From contig OZ018322.1 of NCBI GenBank assembly GCA_963969495.1, forward strand, positions 159,488,848 through 159,552,847: a DNA stretch of 64,000 bases. The letters are read 5' to 3'. The notes under the pieces are model-generated. The model ran no database searches. It saw only the letters and a program-made list of their open reading frames with translations, and was not told the origin of the DNA. The position numbers were made by a program, and so were the translations under genes. Source of the stretch: Ceratothoa steindachneri. Taxonomy: Eukaryota > Arthropoda > Malacostraca > Isopoda > Cymothoidae. Positions within the stretch are counted from its first letter, which is position 1; each line of letters begins with the position of its first letter. Shown here in pieces: positions 23,100 to 33,839 of the stretch.

Positions 23100-25797
23100 C
23101 CTCCCCGTAAGGGGCGCGGCGATTTGCCGTCCTGGCCGCCGTGCTGACGGGACTCATCACCCTGTCCGGCCCCAGCTTAGCCTCTCTTCCTTCCTTCAAA
23201 ACACTTGTTTTCTCTCTTTTCATACAACCTCTCCCAGAACTTTCTCTGGTCAGCCTCTAATTTCACAGGGTAGATGCTGACCTTTTTCTTGGCCAACCAT
23301 CTTGGATCGGGGCTGAAGGGGGAGGGGACAATGTTCCCTAACCACTAAGCTCCGGTCTAGGGTGGTTGGTTTTAACAACCTGCTTCATTCCCACCCATAC
23401 CTTCCTCACATCCCTTCTCCTCTCGTCTTCAAAATCTATCTTTTTTACGCCGTGTCTAAGGTGGAGCCGCCATGCCGATGGACTGCCAGGCCACCAGGCG
23501 GGAGGGGTGGTCCGAAATGGCAGCGCCTGGCTCTGCCAGGCCTGTAAGCACCTCTTGCAGTGCGGGCAACTGCAAGAGGTGATGAGCTATTGCGTCCCAT
23601 AGCACAAATAGGGTCACCATGCTCAATGATAAAAATAAAAAAAAACCCAACCCCAAACTTCCCGAAGAACATCAACGGAGCCGCCCTCAGGCAGCTCCAC
23701 CGAGAAAATAGAGGTCCTTCCCTTTTGCTGCGCAGGGGACCCTCCATACTTCTTTTTGCCGGAGAGGAGGCTTACTCCTCTCCTACACCTACGGGTGTAG
23801 GGGACTCCCCTTCACCCCCTTCTCTGGACGTGCTTTGGGGTACCTCCCTAATTCCAGCGGCAGTCTCTCCTTTGCTTTCTAAGGGGACTGCCAAGAAAGC
23901 CAGCAGGCAGCTCATTGCTGACCGCCCCTCGTGTAAGCGCCTCGGTAGGGCAAAACCCCTTAGGGAGGAGAGGGAAGCCAGGCCCCTTCGGTCGCTTCCC
24001 TCGAAAGACCTGCTGGCAAGAATATTTAACCTTGCCGGGGTCAATGCTTGTGCCTCCCCACAAAAGACTCATGACGCTGCCAAGAGGACCTGCGATGTCC
24101 TGGGAGGGGAAGGCCAACTGGAAGCCCCTCCTGAGAGAGACATGGTCCTTAAGGAAAACCAGCCTCAGAGGGTAGGGCTTTCCATGGGGGGAAATCCGGG
24201 CTCGGCGCCAAGCACCGAACCCGAATCCGCCCCTATGCAAGGTCCTTATCAAACGGCTGGGGATTCTCAGGCAGTACAAGGAGAGAAGGGATCTCCTCCG
24301 GATGATGCCCCTGCGACCACCTAAACCTTCTCCATTTCGGAAAAGGACCTGGCTGAGGCCGGTACATCTGGCCTAGGGGCTTCTACCGGCGGGGGTGAAA
24401 AGCGGGTTTATTCCTTGCCCTCCTCTCCAAAAAAGAAAACAACCAAGACCAGGAAGAAAAAGAAGACTCAAGGCTTTTCTCCATCCGTGGGGGCTGCAGA
24501 GACGGATGGGTCTGCTGCCACTCTGGAAAGCACAAAGCCGAGATCAGCACATCCGTCCCCTCTGCACCCTCGGTTGTGGAGCCCTTGACTAAGACCAAAA
24601 GTGCACAGGGCGGAGCCTCGATGACATCGGGGCCCCTGATTTAAAGGCTACCTGGCGTTTTCGAGCCCGCTGGCTTCAAAGGCTTCCTCGTTATTCGCTC
24701 TACTGATGGCATCATGTTATCCAAGAGCATCATGATCAATCAGAGGAGAGGATTAGCTAGTGCAATTGGTAGAGAGCCGAAGGTGACCCATTTCTCGGAT
24801 AGGAGCCTTCTGGCGAATGCGGCGAATCCCGCCGAGGCGGCCAAGATAAGTGCTCTTCGGCCCCTTAATGGCACCCTGGTGAGTGTGACGCCGCACTCTA
24901 CCATAAACTTTGTGAAAGGAGTAGTTTATGCCAGGAAACTCGTTGACTACTCCGTTGAAGACATCACCCTAGAGCTAGCCGACCATGGGGCGGTCAAGGT
25001 CGAACGTGTGATGAGAAAACAGGGAGGGGCTTTGAGACCAACCCCTACACTTTTCGTCACGTTCGACTGTGACAAGCTCCCTGAGTCGGTGCGTTTCGGT
25101 TGGTACCGCTACCGCGTGAAGGCATTCGTGCCACTGCCGCGGCGGTGCTATTACTGTGACTGCTTCGGCCATACAAATCGCTCATGTAGATGTGCAAAGT
25201 CGGGGTCACCCGAATTCTGTGTAAATTTTCCTAGGTCACACACGATAAGTCAAAATCGTGTGTGGCCAAGTGTGTCAATTGTGGAGAGCCGCACCCTGCT
25301 TTTTCGAAGCAATGGGGTGCATATCTCCTTGAGAAAGAAATCCTGGCCGTTCAGGCCCAGGATCGACTCTCATTCCGCGGGGCTAAGGACTTGGTCCTGG
25401 CGCGCCCGGCTCTGCCTGGGACGTCATATTCCTCAATAGTTAGAAAGGCACCCTCTGCTCCTGGCCCATCCAGGCCAACGAGCACGGTTAATTGAGCGCC
25501 CATTCTGAGCCCTTTTGCGGGCTCTACCCAATCCCGGCGCTCCACTGGTAAAGCTGGCGGCAAAAAGGGTTCATATATAGCCCCGGCTAAAACCATGGCT
25601 TCCCCCTCTTCCTCCAGCGTGACCGTTTCCCGTAAGGCGAAAGGGTCACGCGCCTCCACCGAGTCGTTAGACTCACTGGAGGCAACACCCCTGAATATGT
25701 TTGCTAGTCCATCTTCTTGGGGTCCTAAAGCTGTTCCCCGAAAGGAGGACAGCAACCAGGGAGCTTCGGCTCCTTCGCCCACGCCCCGAGATAGCTA
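23100..25797 (+). mobile_element. LINE copy 3, 5' end plus ORF1, 3' part missing
   Basis: The 5' terminus (ctccccgtaaggggcgcgg) is intact, followed by the 5' UTR and ORF1. Homology stops at the ORF1 end near 25797, with no endonuclease, RT or tail. LINEs normally lose their 5' end, so a copy with 5' but no 3' end points to later deletion or rearrangement. It lies in the 5' leader of gypsy element A. Confidence 0.8.
23560..25797 (+). pseudogene. LINE copy 3 ORF1 (zinc-knuckle gag-like protein)
   Basis: Open for 254 codons at 23560-24324 (Pro/Ser-rich N-terminal part, without recognised domain). After a stop it continues, with a frame change, at 24714-25439, the best-preserved ORF1 core in the window: VSVTPHSTINFVKGVVYAR, then YRYRVKAFVPLP, then the zinc knuckle CYYCDCFGHTNRSC (C-x2-C-x4-H-x4-C) at about 25150-25190. 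A second Cys-rich motif is broken by a frameshift near 25215 (CVNCGEPHPAFSK follows in another frame). The tail runs to the stop at 25796. The role would be LINE RNA binding and chaperoning. Confidence 0.8.
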
Positions 25798-27380
25798 ATT
25801 TCTGGAGGCCTCTAAGTTAAAGAGTTAAACCACCATTTACTCTCCTTAATCTACTAAAATATTACAGAAGTCACGAAATACTAATTCTTCCTTAGTTAGC
25901 TTGGGACAGTTTTAGAAATTCCAATTAACCCCCAAAATATATATAGTCATTTGGACATACATGACCTTGATCGAAACAGGGGTTGACAGATGTCACCATG
26001 CTGGGTTTTTCAAGGAGGCTTTGGAGACACCAAAAATCACGAAGAAGGAGCAATTCAAGTGTCTCATTATAACGATGAAGGAGGGATGATTGGGTTTATC
26101 AAGGGGACCGTAGAAACCGATGTCGATCTTTTCTTATGTTTTTATCGCCCCAGTTATAATTCTAAAAGATCACCTTAGACTTGTCAGCTTATAAGCACTT
26201 GCTGCGATTACTTTATCTCAATGAACAGCAAGGCATTCGTTGGAGAGAGGATTTTTTCTCTCTGGCTCAAGGAGTACTAATCTTTGTAGCTCTTAAGTTC
26301 TTCTTGTACCCTCGTCTACCTCGCACAGTTACCAATCTAGGTTTTAGGAGATGGGGTGATCCTGACAGAAAATAAAGGGAACGTACTTAAGAATCAATTC
26401 TTCTTCATTCAAAATTAATGAAATTTAGGCTTAAGAGTCCCTCGAGGGTGTGCTGATAACTTCTTTTATCTTGCTCTCGAAATTCATGTTTGGCACTTAG
26501 GAATTATGATCCAACCAGACCTCTTGCTAAGTCTGCGAGGGATGAATCGGTATGGGACCTATACGAAGATGAGACAAACTTCTAAATCTTAGAAGTCGAG
26601 TCCGGAACAGTGCATGGAACTGATCACAAAAATCTAGTCCTCTATCGTCTCTAACAGAAATCAACTGTTTCATTTATTACGCGGCTTATTTATAGTTAGG
26701 GGACTGCTCCAACTAGGAGAGCGCGAGGGGGAATGAGAGGCGACACCGTAGAGCCCAGGTCTGCTTCTCACGGGAAGGCACAGACAACCATCCCACTATT
26801 TCTCCTCGGTGGTCTTTTGTCGTTACGCCGCTCTTTGGTGCTCTAACCGTGTTTCTACTGACCTCGTAGGTAATCGGATCTTTATAGTTCGGCGATTACC
26901 TGGGTTTTTTGCCTAGCGAATTGTTCAAACCGTTAGCTACATGGATTTCTTCCGCAATTTCACTAGGGCTAGTTTCTTACTAGAGCTGCTTAATGGCCGT
27001 TTGTGGCTTCCTTGGGACGCTCAGATCGAGTCGGCTACCCATCAAGCGGGGAGATCAGAGCCATTCGGCATTTTGACTGTTGGTAAAACGCCTATCTTTC
27101 TTACGCACCTCAAATTCTTGTTCTTTTCTCTCGCTCTCTCCGAAGAGGGATTTTAAAATATATGTCCGATTAGCAACTCTGGGTGGCGTTACGTTTTAAT
27201 TTCTCTACATGGGGCCAGAAAGAAAAAAAAATTTCCGCTTAGGAGAAATAGTGATGTGCAGTCACAAACTATAAAATTCTTTAGAATTTAAAAATAAATT
27301 AATTTATGAAGTTAATGAGGTAATGTAAACAAAATTTGAATTGTAAGTAGCCTATGCAAGAAGATTGTTTCTCCAGTTTT
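25798..27380. other. Unassigned sequence between LINE copy 3 and the LTR-like block
   Basis: Short plus frames at 25990-26178, 26181-26375 and 26941-27156 have no recognisable domain. A more GC-rich patch at 26700-26900 has no match elsewhere in the window. It could be internal or LTR sequence of element A displaced by the LINE, but I see no direct support. Confidence 0.35.
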
Positions 27381-27710
27381 CTTCCTTTGACTCGGAAGGG
27401 AATGTGGCAAGCACACAGGACATTCTCTGATCTCACCCTAAATGATGCACTTTAAACGTAAATTGCATCAAATCGAGTAAAATTCATTGTCTTTCCTTGG
27501 CCGAATTAAATCAAATAACTAGGAGCTTCTGGATATCAAACTGATACAACAAAATAATCTTTAATACTATACAAATAAAATAATGCACACAACATAGAAA
27601 TACCCAAAAACTAAATAGGCGAAAGTTTACATAGTTCAGTTCCATGCTGGAGCCGTGAAAACGTACACACAAATATACACGCCCCAAAAAGGAAAACTAT
27701 CATTCCGGGT
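27381..27710 (-). repeat. LTR-related block, partner of 18607-18945
   Basis: Same orientation and about 75 percent similarity to the block at the 3' side of gypsy element A. It may be the 5' LTR of that element, separated from its gag by LINE copy 3, or a fragment of a related copy. The sequence to about 28340 (two GGCGCC-containing direct repeats and a tatttaag box) may belong to the same LTR but has no counterpart at 18607. Confidence 0.5.
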
Positions 27711-28100
27711 GGATCTGCCCCCAGAGGAATTTTGTACTCAAGGGAAGGGCTTACGGGGGGAAGATGGTATGGGCATCGAGCTCGATTAATTTTCAACGGC
27801 ACGGTTGGGTTTGCACTTGACCGATTATTACTCGGCCTGCTTAAAGTTATGAAATAGAATACAACCTGTCTTCTATCAATCATTACTAGGCTCTAAAGGA
27901 GGGATCAAGGGAGTAATTCGCCGAGGAGAACCGAGTAGAATACAACAGTGTGGGAGTCTCCTCCAGCCTAGTTCTTATTTCATCTTATTTAATTTTCTTG
28001 ACTTCGGGCTCTAGGGGTAAGGGAGGCCGAGAGAAAGAAGTCTTCCGTCTTGCGTCCTCTTAGGCAAAATACTATTCTTACCCTTGCCACCGCTTAACTA

Positions 28101-28192
28101 TTTATACGGCGCCACCGGAAGTGAATTTTAAATAGGCGCTCGAAACTGATTATACTTAATTTATACAGCGGCGCCCTGGGAGTGAATTTAAA
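28101..28192. repeat. Imperfect direct repeat with TATA-like and GGCGCC motifs
   Basis: The segment tttatacggcgccaccgg with agtgaatttta (28101-28132) recurs as tttatacagcggcgccc with agtgaattta (28159-28190). Each half has a TATA-like box next to GGCGCC. This looks like duplicated promoter-proximal LTR sequence, but no transcript evidence exists. Confidence 0.5.
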
Positions 28193-28369
28193 GTTCCACG
28201 CCACTCTGCAATTTCCTCATAAAAAACCCGATCACGTGTTTTTTCAATCCTAACCGTCTTTATTTCTTTGTATCTCTGATCTCCATTTCTCTTCTGTCCT
28301 ATTTAAGGGTTCTGAAGGCCCTGTTAATCCTGGCTGGCAGGGTGTCTTTCTCTGTGCAACATGATTAGT

Positions 28370-29010
28370 TATTTATCGTTCCACTACCTGGCAAACAATA
28401 AGTCGAATGTGTTGAAGTCGGGCGAGGTGAGAGTCCAAATTTCAATTGTTGTGTGATCAAAGAAATGCTCCGATAGCATAGGTATTTCGGCTAGTGTCGC
28501 AGGGCGTAAAGACTTGCAACCACAGGTAATGCCGCCTTATAGCTACAAAATCGATCTAGGGCTCTACTATCTGACTCGGAAAAGGCAGACGTATTCGTTG
28601 TTCAGCCTGAACCCGTCAGGGAAAAGAAAGGAAGAGTGGCATGAGTACACCGTCACAGTTGACGACACCCAACATATTGATTGTTTCTAAAAATTCCATC
28701 GGAATTACAGTGGGAAAGTCCTTGGATGTGACAAGGAGCCTCCTGTTGTTCTAAGAGGTAAGCTTCTTGGATTGGTAGAAATTCATCTCATCGGAGAAGA
28801 ATCACAGCTTGTCTGATTCCAAATTAATTTCTCTCTCTTTCATAGTTCTGATCAACCTTGGGAAGAATGCCTTAAAATCTTGTCTTTTCGGAAGAGTGTT
28901 TGGTTTTATACGTGCTCAAGAAAGATATATATTGGATTGTCGTAGAATGGACTCTCGACGATATACCATATATAACTATTCGTTGAGGGAACTTATTAAT
29001 TATCTTTAGA
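28370..29010. other. Exon-like module pair 1, coding strand uncertain
   Basis: Positions 28440-28860 match 31011-31430 at roughly 75 percent. On the plus strand, EEWHEYTVTVDDT (about 28635) leads to PPVVLR, then a splice-donor-like ag/gtaagc at 28758-28763, then a pyrimidine-rich tttctctctctttcatag at 28846. After removal of this 87-bp interval the frame continues as VLINLGKNALKSCLF to a stop at 29009. A stop (TAA) interrupts DCF-KFH, and the partner module has TGA at the same codon. The minus strand also reads open over parts (ATLAEIPMLSEHFFDHTTIE). I cannot name the product. Confidence 0.4.
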
Positions 29011-29444
29011 GTGCGTGGATGTCTGGCGGGCCGATATTATGTATCTTCGATATGCTTAAGAAGTGGAACTGAGCTCAAGGATAATAATATTGCTATCATT
29101 AATAAAATAGAGTTTTATTAGTAATAAATATCAACAACACACAAAACGGAAAATATTGACATAAACAGAGAATGGAAAGGGTCGTGGGAACTCGAGCTAA
29201 TCCGAGGATTAAAAGATTTAAAAAGGTAAAACAAATATAAAGTTAAAGAGATGGGATGGTTTGCTAAACCATTTGAAGCACAGGATAGAATTGACAAAAG
29301 GGTTAAATACTTAAAGGTAACGTTCGACTTACGTAATTTATACTTGTTGTGCAGAGGAAGGCGGCGTGAAAGAAGTTTCGGTCCGCTGGCGAGTTCCAGC
29401 CGAAGGGGGGGAATAAAAGGATCCTGACGTGGCGTCTTGGGAAT

Positions 29445-29945
29445 GAGAACCGTTTCTCGACGAACGGCCTTGAAAAACAATGGCTGTTCTACGTTGTTCT
29501 CTTCTGAACAACAGGGAAGAGGGGGAGAACCATCTCTTGTCTACGGGCTCAAGAACAATGGCTGTTCTAATGTTGTTCTCTTCTGAACAACAAGCTGGAA
29601 GGGTGAGAACCATTTTTTGGCGAACGGGCTCAAACGAACAATGGCAGTTCTACGTTGTTCTCTTCTGGACAACAGGGGAGGGGGGTAAGAACCGTTTCTT
29701 GTCAACAGGCTCGAACGAACAATGGCTGTTCTAACGTTGTTCTCTTTCTGAACAATAGGGGAAGGGTGAGAACCGTTTCTTGGCGAACGGGCTCAAACGA
29801 ACAATGGCTGTTCTACGTTGTTCTCTTCTGAACAACCGGATGGGGGGGGATGGTGAGAACCGTTTCTTGTCAACGGGCTCGAATGAACAATGGCTGTTTT
29901 AATGTTGTTCTCTTTCTGAACAACAAGGGGGAAGCCTTGTGGAAT
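29445..29945. repeat. Minisatellite of ~82-bp units in alternating A/B order, each with a hairpin
   Basis: Units begin with aacaatggc at 29476, 29554, 29637, 29718, 29800 and 29886. Odd units carry ctacgttg and end cttgtc-a/t-ac; even units carry ctaa-c/t-gttg (ttaatgttg in the last) and the complete ones end ttggcgaacgggctcaaacg. The true period is thus a dimer of about 161-168 bp. Each unit contains gttgttc, a 6-7 nt loop, and gaacaac (a 7-bp inverted repeat); exceptions in units 3 and 4 change a pair to G-T. Confidence 0.85.
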
Positions 29946-30702
29946 CAGCGTCACGAAGGCTCGAATTTTGGCATTCAAGGGATATTGTCCTTCTTCTGGA
30001 CAAGTGATGGTGAATCTCGAGGTCGAGGTCCCTTGACGCACAAGGTGAGAGAGGGTCGTGGTAATGTTTCGCGACGAAAATCTGGATCTCCAATCTGATC
30101 TTAGTGGTAAAGTTTTCATCTAAATCGTCAAGACACCTCCTTGGCGTGGGGGACAATGGAGTGGGAGCTTCGAGGGAATGCACAGCCGATCCTGGAAACA
30201 ATGCCTTATCTGCCCATAAGCCTAACTGAATCTGGTGAGGTCGGCGTGTGGGGGCGAACGGGGGAAGATAAACCTCCTTGTTCAAACATTGACTCAGGTG
30301 GCTGCGATGAGGCGCCCAGCTTCAAGCGAAGATGCACGTGGGGAGCATCGTGGTTTTAAAAAGCATGTGATAGTGGTTAAAACTAACGTGGCCTCAATCC
30401 GTTCTATCACATGGATATTCGAAGCATGTTTAACTTAATTTTTCTTTTCTCTTTGAATTCTCGATTAATTTCTCTCTCTTTCAATGACATGATCGACCTT
30501 GCGAAGCATGCATTAAAAGCTTCTCTTCTGAATATTCTTTGTCTTCTGCGTAGGCAAGTTATTTTCCAATCACTTTAATTGAAATCACTTTAATTCCCAG
30601 TACGGATTTTTTTGAAATAGGAAATAACATTTTGGGAAAAAAAGTGTTATTCCGTTTTCTCTTTCTTGCTGTAGCAGAGTGTGTAAAGACTCACATTAAT
30701 TG

Positions 30703-30750
30703 ACATCATATCGGTTGTTCACTGCCTCAGTGTGCTTGGTTTGAATATAA
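30703..30750 (+). repeat. tRNA-like (SINE-type) module 1
   Basis: Decayed A-box-like region (catcatatcggttgttcactg) and B-box-like gcttggtttgaat. Same arrangement as at 31496 and 31909. Confidence 0.4.
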
Positions 30751-31495
30751 TTTCATTACGAATTTAATTTAATTAGTAAATACTTTTTTCCGAAGAAAAA
30801 ATTATTCCCTATTCTCTTTCTTGTGATAGGCTGGATTTCTCGCTTCATTCTCTCGCTCTCATGATAGATATACAATGTATATTCGCCACGTGTTTAACTC
30901 AATTTCTCCTTTTCCTTTGGATTGTCAATTAATTTATCTCTGTTTCACAGTCCCGTACGACCTTGCAAAGCCTGCCTTAAAATCATGTCTATTCTGAAAG
31001 TTTTTGGTCTTCAATTGTTGTGTGATCGAAGAAATGCTTCGTCAGGCTGGGTAGTCCAGCTAGTATGGCAGGGCACAGAGACTTACAGTCACATGTAAGC
31101 CGTGCTTCTAGATACACGATCGATCAAGGGGTCTAATATCTCACTCAGAATAGGTAAATGGTATTCGGGGTTAAGCCTGAGCCACTCAAGGACAAGAAAG
31201 GTAGTGTGGCATGAGTACACCATCACTGCTGACGACACCAAAAATCCTGATTGTCCTTGAAAGTTCCATGGGAATGAAAGTGGGTAGGTCCTTAGATGCA
31301 ACAACGATCCTCCTGTTGTTCTAAGAGTTAGACTACTCGGATTGGTAGAATTTAATGTCATCAAAGAAGAATCACAGATTGTCTGATTCCCAATTAATTT
31401 CTGTCTCTTTCACAGTTCCGATTCACCTTGCGAAACGTGCCTTAACTCTTTTTTGTGTTTTGCGTAGCTAAATTCTTAAGGCTACCGTACATTTA

Positions 31496-31545
31496 GATCA
31501 AAGCAGGTGCTCGCTGCCTACGTTTGCTTGGTTCAAATGACACCC
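31496..31545 (+). repeat. tRNA-like (SINE-type) module 2
   Basis: A-box-like gatcaaagcaggtgctcgctg and B-box-like gcttggttcaaatga. No full cloverleaf, so a tRNA-derived SINE head rather than a tRNA gene. Confidence 0.45.
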
Positions 31546-31669
31546 CAGTACGGATTTTTTTGAATTAGGAAATAATTTTTCTGAATTAGAATTTTTTTAT
31601 GCAAGAAAAAATTATTCTGTTCTCTTTCTCCTGGTATACTTGATTTCTTTCATCATTATCTCACGCTCA

Positions 31670-31670
<1 letters not shown>

Positions 31671-31734
<64 letters not shown>
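31671..31734. repeat. (AT)n microsatellite
   Basis: Uninterrupted alternating A and T for about 64 bp. The Ile/Tyr ORF here is an artefact. Confidence 0.95.
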
Positions 31735-31740
<6 letters not shown>

Positions 31741-31908
31741 ATATTCACCGTCAGTTGAAATCAATTTTTCCTTTGTCCGTTGAATTCCTAATCTCAATAT
31801 TTCACAGTCCCGATCATCCTTGCCAAGCATCCATTAAAACCTAGTCTATTCTGAATATTTTCTTTTGTGTTCTGCGTAGCCCTTTTCTTAACGGCTCACT
31901 TTAATTGA

Positions 31909-31958
31909 GATCAGAGCGGTTGCTCGCTGCCTCGGTGTGCTTAGTTCGAATCACACCC
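31909..31958 (+). repeat. tRNA-like (SINE-type) module 3
   Basis: The best-kept module: gatcagagcggttgctcgctg (A-box-like), ctcggtgtgc, then ttagttcgaatcacac (B-box-like), resembling the second half of a tRNA with G-T-T-C-G-A-A-T-C. The following atttcggatttatttgaa recurs after modules 2 and 3 and near 30600. Confidence 0.5.
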
Positions 31959-32115
31959 TATTTCGGATTTATTTGAATCAGCAAATAACATTTTCCGAAA
32001 AAACGATGTGATAGAATTACTCATAGTCCAGTCGAATAATTATTCTAGTCCCTGATCTGGACACACCGCTTTTGTTTAAGTCGATGGTATTGAGACCCTA
32101 TGGCTCAATCTACGA

Positions 32116-32276
<161 letters not shown>

Positions 32277-32364
32277 GCTTTAAATCCTACTGAACGTTCG
32301 AAGTCTCGTTAGAGGCGGGTTGTGCCACGGCTAGGATTCTTTTTATAAAAGTCCCAATTGTAAC

Positions 32365-33517
32365 TGGGGGGAGGTTTGTGATTGTTAAATTCTAAAAATG
32401 CATAATACAGGTTGAATAAATAAGCTGAAGGGATTCTTAATTAAAGTCTTGCCAAGGCTACGTCAAAAAAAGAGGATTCACCAAATAAACACACGTACAA
32501 AAATAAACTTTACTTTATAACAATATAATAATTAGTAGCAATATTTAAACGTCCATTTAGGTAAATACGGATTGAATATTAAACACGGATTAGTCTGGGT
32601 TGACGGCAATTATATATAATAATATCAGGGAATGACTCACTTGAATCTCCCTAAAAAAAAGAAGGATAACACTGACGTTTAGCGCCTAGATTTACAATGA
32701 CTTAATGGGAGTATCAATCACTGTTAATTAACTAGGTAATTTAAGAATAGAGACACACTGGGTTTAAAGATTACCATTAATTGTGATGGATTGGAGAGAG
32801 GACTACTCAGGTCCCGACATGGTAGTTCGGGTGGCGTTAATACAAGATTTTGTGGAGAGGGGGAATAAGACGACGGGTTCGGGGATGCTGACTGCAGTTC
32901 CGGTTAGCTCACTCCTAACTGGATGTAACACTAACAAATAGTTACTTTCAGTAACTATTTGGATGTTCCTCTTACTTTCTCAAGTTACGTTGAGCAACAG
33001 AGCGTATTATTCTAGTCACAGACTCTGCGAGGCGAGATTTGCCTCAGTAACTCTTTGAGAAAGCGACCAGGTTGACTCAGCGGGTGCGCGTTGGCAGTCG
33101 ATACGCTACGGCAACGACACTGCCTCAACGTGAGGATTACGCGAGTAGGTCTGGAACACTTCTGCTGAGGGATGAACGGCGTTGCCATTTTTTACCGTGG
33201 ACTGTGTGGAATCGAGAGAGAGATTCCCTATACGACAATTCGCTTATCGCGGCGCCTTCTGGACAGTCTCCTTGGTATCATAAAGAAGGCAAATAGAATT
33301 TAGGCTTGTCTTTGAGATAAACCATCTTTTGTCAGACTTCCTGTCCCCTGTTGGATGGGGGGCGCGGATAACGCCTAGAACAGGGGAAAGGCGGAGGAGA
33401 GCGATAGAATGTCAGGAAAAGAGAGGAGAAGAGACGAAGGTCAACTCAGACGACCAATCTCTTTCGTTCCCACGTTCGCCTGGCGGCATGTCAGTGTGTA
33501 CGTTCCCTACCCTCACA
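32365..33517 (-). repeat. 3' LTR of gypsy element B
   Basis: About 1,153 bp, aligned end to end with 37646-38811. Plus-strand start tggggggagg, end ctcaca. The plus-strand frames at 33072-33553 lie inside this LTR and are not genes. Confidence 0.9.
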
Positions 33518-33839
33518 GGCCTACCTATTTCAAGGAACATTATTCCGCCATGAAATTATGAAGAATGCAAAGGTTAACTTTACCAGAGGGAATTTCTAAA
33601 TATCTTCCTCGACTCAAACAATTGAGTCAGTAATTTTATCAGAACCGTTAGGACTTTATCTTAGAATCTAATGGCTACAAAATACTAATGCTACGTCAGT
33701 TTCTCCAATTTACATATTTTAAAACAATACAAAAAAAAAATACATAAAGAGTACAGGCAAGAAATAATTATTTATACAGATATACACAAAAAAAAATTAG
33801 TTGACTATTAATCGCTACTTGAAATCGGGTATCTCGAAA

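Larger units (their letters stand above)
18607..23100 (-). mobile_element. Ty3/gypsy element A, Gmr1-like pol order, degenerate
   Basis: LTR retrotransposon on the minus strand. From 5' (high) to 3' (low): leader, gag (22889 down), protease (about 22250-22000), integrase (about 21750-21140), reverse transcriptase (about 20300-19700), RNase H (about 19570-19180), LTR-like block. Integrase lies upstream of RT, the reverse of ordinary gypsy elements and the same as in element B. LINE copy 3 sits in the 5' leader at 23100. The LTR-related block at 27381 may be the displaced 5' LTR. Stops and frameshifts occur in every domain. Confidence 0.75.
30440..32040 (+). repeat. Complex tandem array with splice-like and tRNA-like modules
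   Basis: A motif of the form (t)ttcacag followed by t-cccgat-x-acctt-gc-aaagc occurs near 30490, 30955, 31424 and 31811, and once at 28850. In each, the frame after the cag reads (V/M)-x-(I/Y/H)-x-L-A-K-x-x-L-K/T. The spacing is 387-469 bp. Between them lie tRNA-like modules, a segment tacggatttttttgaa with ggaaataa, and ttctctttct-rich blocks. At 31011-31430 the exon-like module of 28440 is used instead of a tRNA-like one. Confidence 0.6.

Noticed and set aside
29480..29734. 84-codon open frame over the minisatellite
   Set aside because: It follows the repeat units, which are not multiples of three throughout; an artefact of the repeat.
29445..29945. CRISPR-like array
   Set aside because: Units are contiguous, without unique spacers, in an evidently eukaryotic setting.
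31909..31958. Functional tRNA gene
   Set aside because: Box-like motifs only; no complete acceptor, D and anticodon arms.
33072..33553. Two 74-codon frames
   Set aside because: They lie inside the 3' LTR of gypsy element B and are not kept in the other LTR in the same form.
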